From Actinomycetota bacterium (GTDB lineage Bacteria > Actinomycetota > Aquicultoria > JACQXZ01): DNA of 42,138 nucleotides. The notes below the pieces were generated by a model. It was not told where the DNA came from. It did no database searches and saw only the letters and a list, made by a program, of their open reading frames with translations. The translations under genes and the position numbers were made by a program. Below are positions 40,682 to 42,138 of this stretch, piece after piece (positions within the stretch are counted from its first letter, which is position 1; every line of letters begins with the position of its first letter). The stretch covers positions 1-42,138 of the forward strand of contig JACQXZ010000019.1 of the NCBI GenBank assembly GCA_016208465.1, in the 5' to 3' direction.

Positions 40682-42073
40682 TTATTGTTCGCGCCAGGTA
40701 GTGTAATCCAATTGCGCTCCGCTTGTAACAGAAAAAGCAGACGGCAATTCAGATGGTTTTGCTGACTGAGAAAATGTGAGCTGAATTGTTCCTTCAGGGG
40801 CATTGGCGTTAGTGTAAAGATGAATTTGTCCATCACCGCTGCTATAACCAGCGACCATTCCTCCCTCAAACTCAATTGTTCCACTGTCTGGCGAGTTGGC
40901 TCTAAACTCGATTATGTCCTTTGAAAATAAAATTCCTTTTAGGTCAATATCAGGACTTCCTGTAGGATTATGTTTTGTTTCTACCGTCAAATCATCTTTT
41001 GATAATATAGAAGCATTATTCATTCTTGTATTATCATTTATAATGATTCTTGACTTAGAATAAAACTGGGTTTCTTTTTTTAAGTAAACAGAATTTGTCC
41101 AAGTGGAATGATTAAATTCTATATTTCCACCTGCCAATATCCGAATATAAGAATCCCCGCTCTCATTCCCTATTGTAGAACCATCTATATACACATAACC
41201 TGATACAACTAATTCAGCAGGATTGGTGGATTGAGTAGCAGTTGTTATAACATTGGTGCCATTTATTATTAAATTGCCATTTATATATGTTTGTCCGGGT
41301 GTTAAAGTTTGGGTTGTAGTCCAATTTGGATTGCTTGAAGGATATGTTCCGGCAGTAGTAATTTTATTGTCATCAGATGTAGAATCAAAAGAAGGCGGCA
41401 AAAAGCCAGACGAAGTTGTTGCTATTCTTCCTTCAGCGCTTGATCCAACGAAATTAATTCCACTTCCTCCTGCCGAATAAGCCGATGCATGTCTTCCTGT
41501 ACTGCAAGCAGCTCCACCCGGGTGAGTTTTTCCATCTGCTTCAGTATAAGAAACCTCAGGCTTGTTCAAGACTTTGCCTTTAATAGTTAAAGTGCTATCT
41601 CCATAATTTTCTATTACCACCCGGTTGGGCTCGGTAGAACCCAACCCATTCCAGATTGTTACTCCATCCGGAATAGCATTAAATTGTCCTCCAAAAACTC
41701 CCACATCAAAAGCAGATGGAGAAGTAGACTCTATCGTTTTGACAATTATTTTTCGGGTAACTCCGTTGAATGTACCTGTAGAAGTTAATACCTGCTCGGA
41801 ATAAGTAGTTTCGTAAGTTCCTTCGCCAAAAGTAGTTTCGGGAATTGCTCCATCAATAGCAGGGCTCTGATTCAACTTCCATAGAGCATGGTTTATTCCC
41901 ATCTCTGCTAGATAATATGCCTTGTTTCTATCCAAATTATGCTTAACAGACGATAATTCATTATCTGCAATTATAATCAATCCTGCGCCAAGAACTGTCA
42001 TAATTGAGATAATTCCCAAAGCCACGTAGGCGGCGAACCCATTTTCATTTCTTAAGAGTTTCAGTAATGACAT
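40682..42073 (-). CDS. PilX-like prepilin-type protein (paralogue 2)
   Basis: 463 residues from ATG 42073; a GTG three codons upstream is possible. The N-terminus (MSLLKLLRNENGFAAYVALG, then a hydrophobic helix to about residue 37) and the NKAYYLAEMGINHALWKLNQ segment match paralogue 1. A long nearly identical stretch (EQVLTSTGTFNGVTRKIIV, ...TSPSAFDVGVFGG) and the shared order of short beta strands show tandem duplication. A Gly/Asn/Thr-rich C-terminal region follows, ending DYTTWREQ. No family-level function can be assigned beyond pilin-like. It would be the first gene of the pair and its upstream region lies at the window edge. Confidence 0.7.
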   Translation of the reverse strand: MSLLKLLRNENGFAAYVALGIISIMTVLGAGLIIIADNELSSVKHNLDRNKAYYLAEMGINHALWKLNQSPAIDGAIPETTFGEGTYETTYSEQVLTSTGTFNGVTRKIIVKTIESTSPSAFDVGVFGGQFNAIPDGVTIWNGLGSTEPNRVVIENYGDSTLTIKGKVLNKPEVSYTEADGKTHPGGAACSTGRHASAYSAGGSGINFVGSSAEGRIATTSSGFLPPSFDSTSDDNKITTAGTYPSSNPNWTTTQTLTPGQTYINGNLIINGTNVITTATQSTNPAELVVSGYVYIDGSTIGNESGDSYIRILAGGNIEFNHSTWTNSVYLKKETQFYSKSRIIINDNTRMNNASILSKDDLTVETKHNPTGSPDIDLKGILFSKDIIEFRANSPDSGTIEFEGGMVAGYSSGDGQIHLYTNANAPEGTIQLTFSQSAKPSELPSAFSVTSGAQLDYTTWREQ

Positions 42074-42138
42074 TTTAAACACCGTCGCTTTTTAAACTCT
42101 ATTTTCTTAATCTTATATTTGAATCTAAAACATATTCA

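Noticed and set aside
40657-40884. Separate 75-residue gene overlapping the end of the PilX-like paralogue
   Set aside because: It lies in another frame of a clear coding gene and has no family features or own ribosome binding site.

Overview
The window is 42 kb of an AT-rich bacterial genome in which every convincing gene lies on the minus strand. It combines bacterial-type housekeeping genes (trpS, efp, nusB, scpA/scpB, DXP-pathway dxs), a pilM-pilN-pilO-pilP set, an O-antigen-ligase-like protein, TTG/GTG starts and many dispersed palindromic repeats. This fits an uncultivated, probably diderm, candidate-phylum bacterium. No rRNA, tRNA or marker pins the lineage, so this is inference.

Region 1 (1-1.7 kb): the 5' end of a DhnA/LsrF-type aldolase, a DUF559-endonuclease remnant between inverted palindromes, a zinc alcohol dehydrogenase and a transposase tail.

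Region 2 (1.7-11.4 kb): an integron-like cassette array. Four attC-type sites (R''/R' core boxes with perfect 7-11 bp stems) separate small cassettes. Reading away from a broken tyrosine recombinase (10921-11388) the order is: a 5-kb cassette radC - OLD nuclease - single-chain restriction/methylation enzyme; a PIN-domain toxin-antitoxin pair; a cassette with no convincing gene; a cassette with a decayed small ORF; a DUF4258 / YgiT-type toxin-antitoxin pair whose toxin is frameshifted; and a two-gene cassette of unknown function whose second gene is split by an ISL3-family IS with an 8-bp target duplication. The recombinase points in the same direction as the cassettes, with its 3' end facing them.

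Region 3 (11.5-35.4 kb): a long collinear housekeeping block. In transcription order: aroC, aroK, aroB, an O-antigen-ligase/TPR protein, aroQ, an M24 peptidase, efp, a carboxyltransferase fused to an AccB-type biotin carrier, accC, an Asp23 protein, nusB, xseB, ispA, dxs, pyrimidine phosphorylase, a DHH-CBS-tRNA nucleotidyltransferase, an M50 protease, trpS, scpA, scpB, rluB. The genes serve the shikimate and isoprenoid pathways, biotin-dependent carboxylation, translation and chromosome segregation. scpA has an in-frame amber codon, and aroQ has lost its normal start.

Region 4 (35.4-42.1 kb): an intact four-helix-bundle (S23-type) element with 23-bp terminal inverted repeats, then pilP-pilO-pilN-pilM and two tandem PilX-like paralogues (listed in coordinate order).

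Gaps in regions 3 and 4 are filled with inverted-repeat elements. Several are deletion derivatives or decayed copies of four-helix-bundle elements, giving a within-window series from intact element to MITE-like remnant. Together with the cassette array, this is the most unusual content here.
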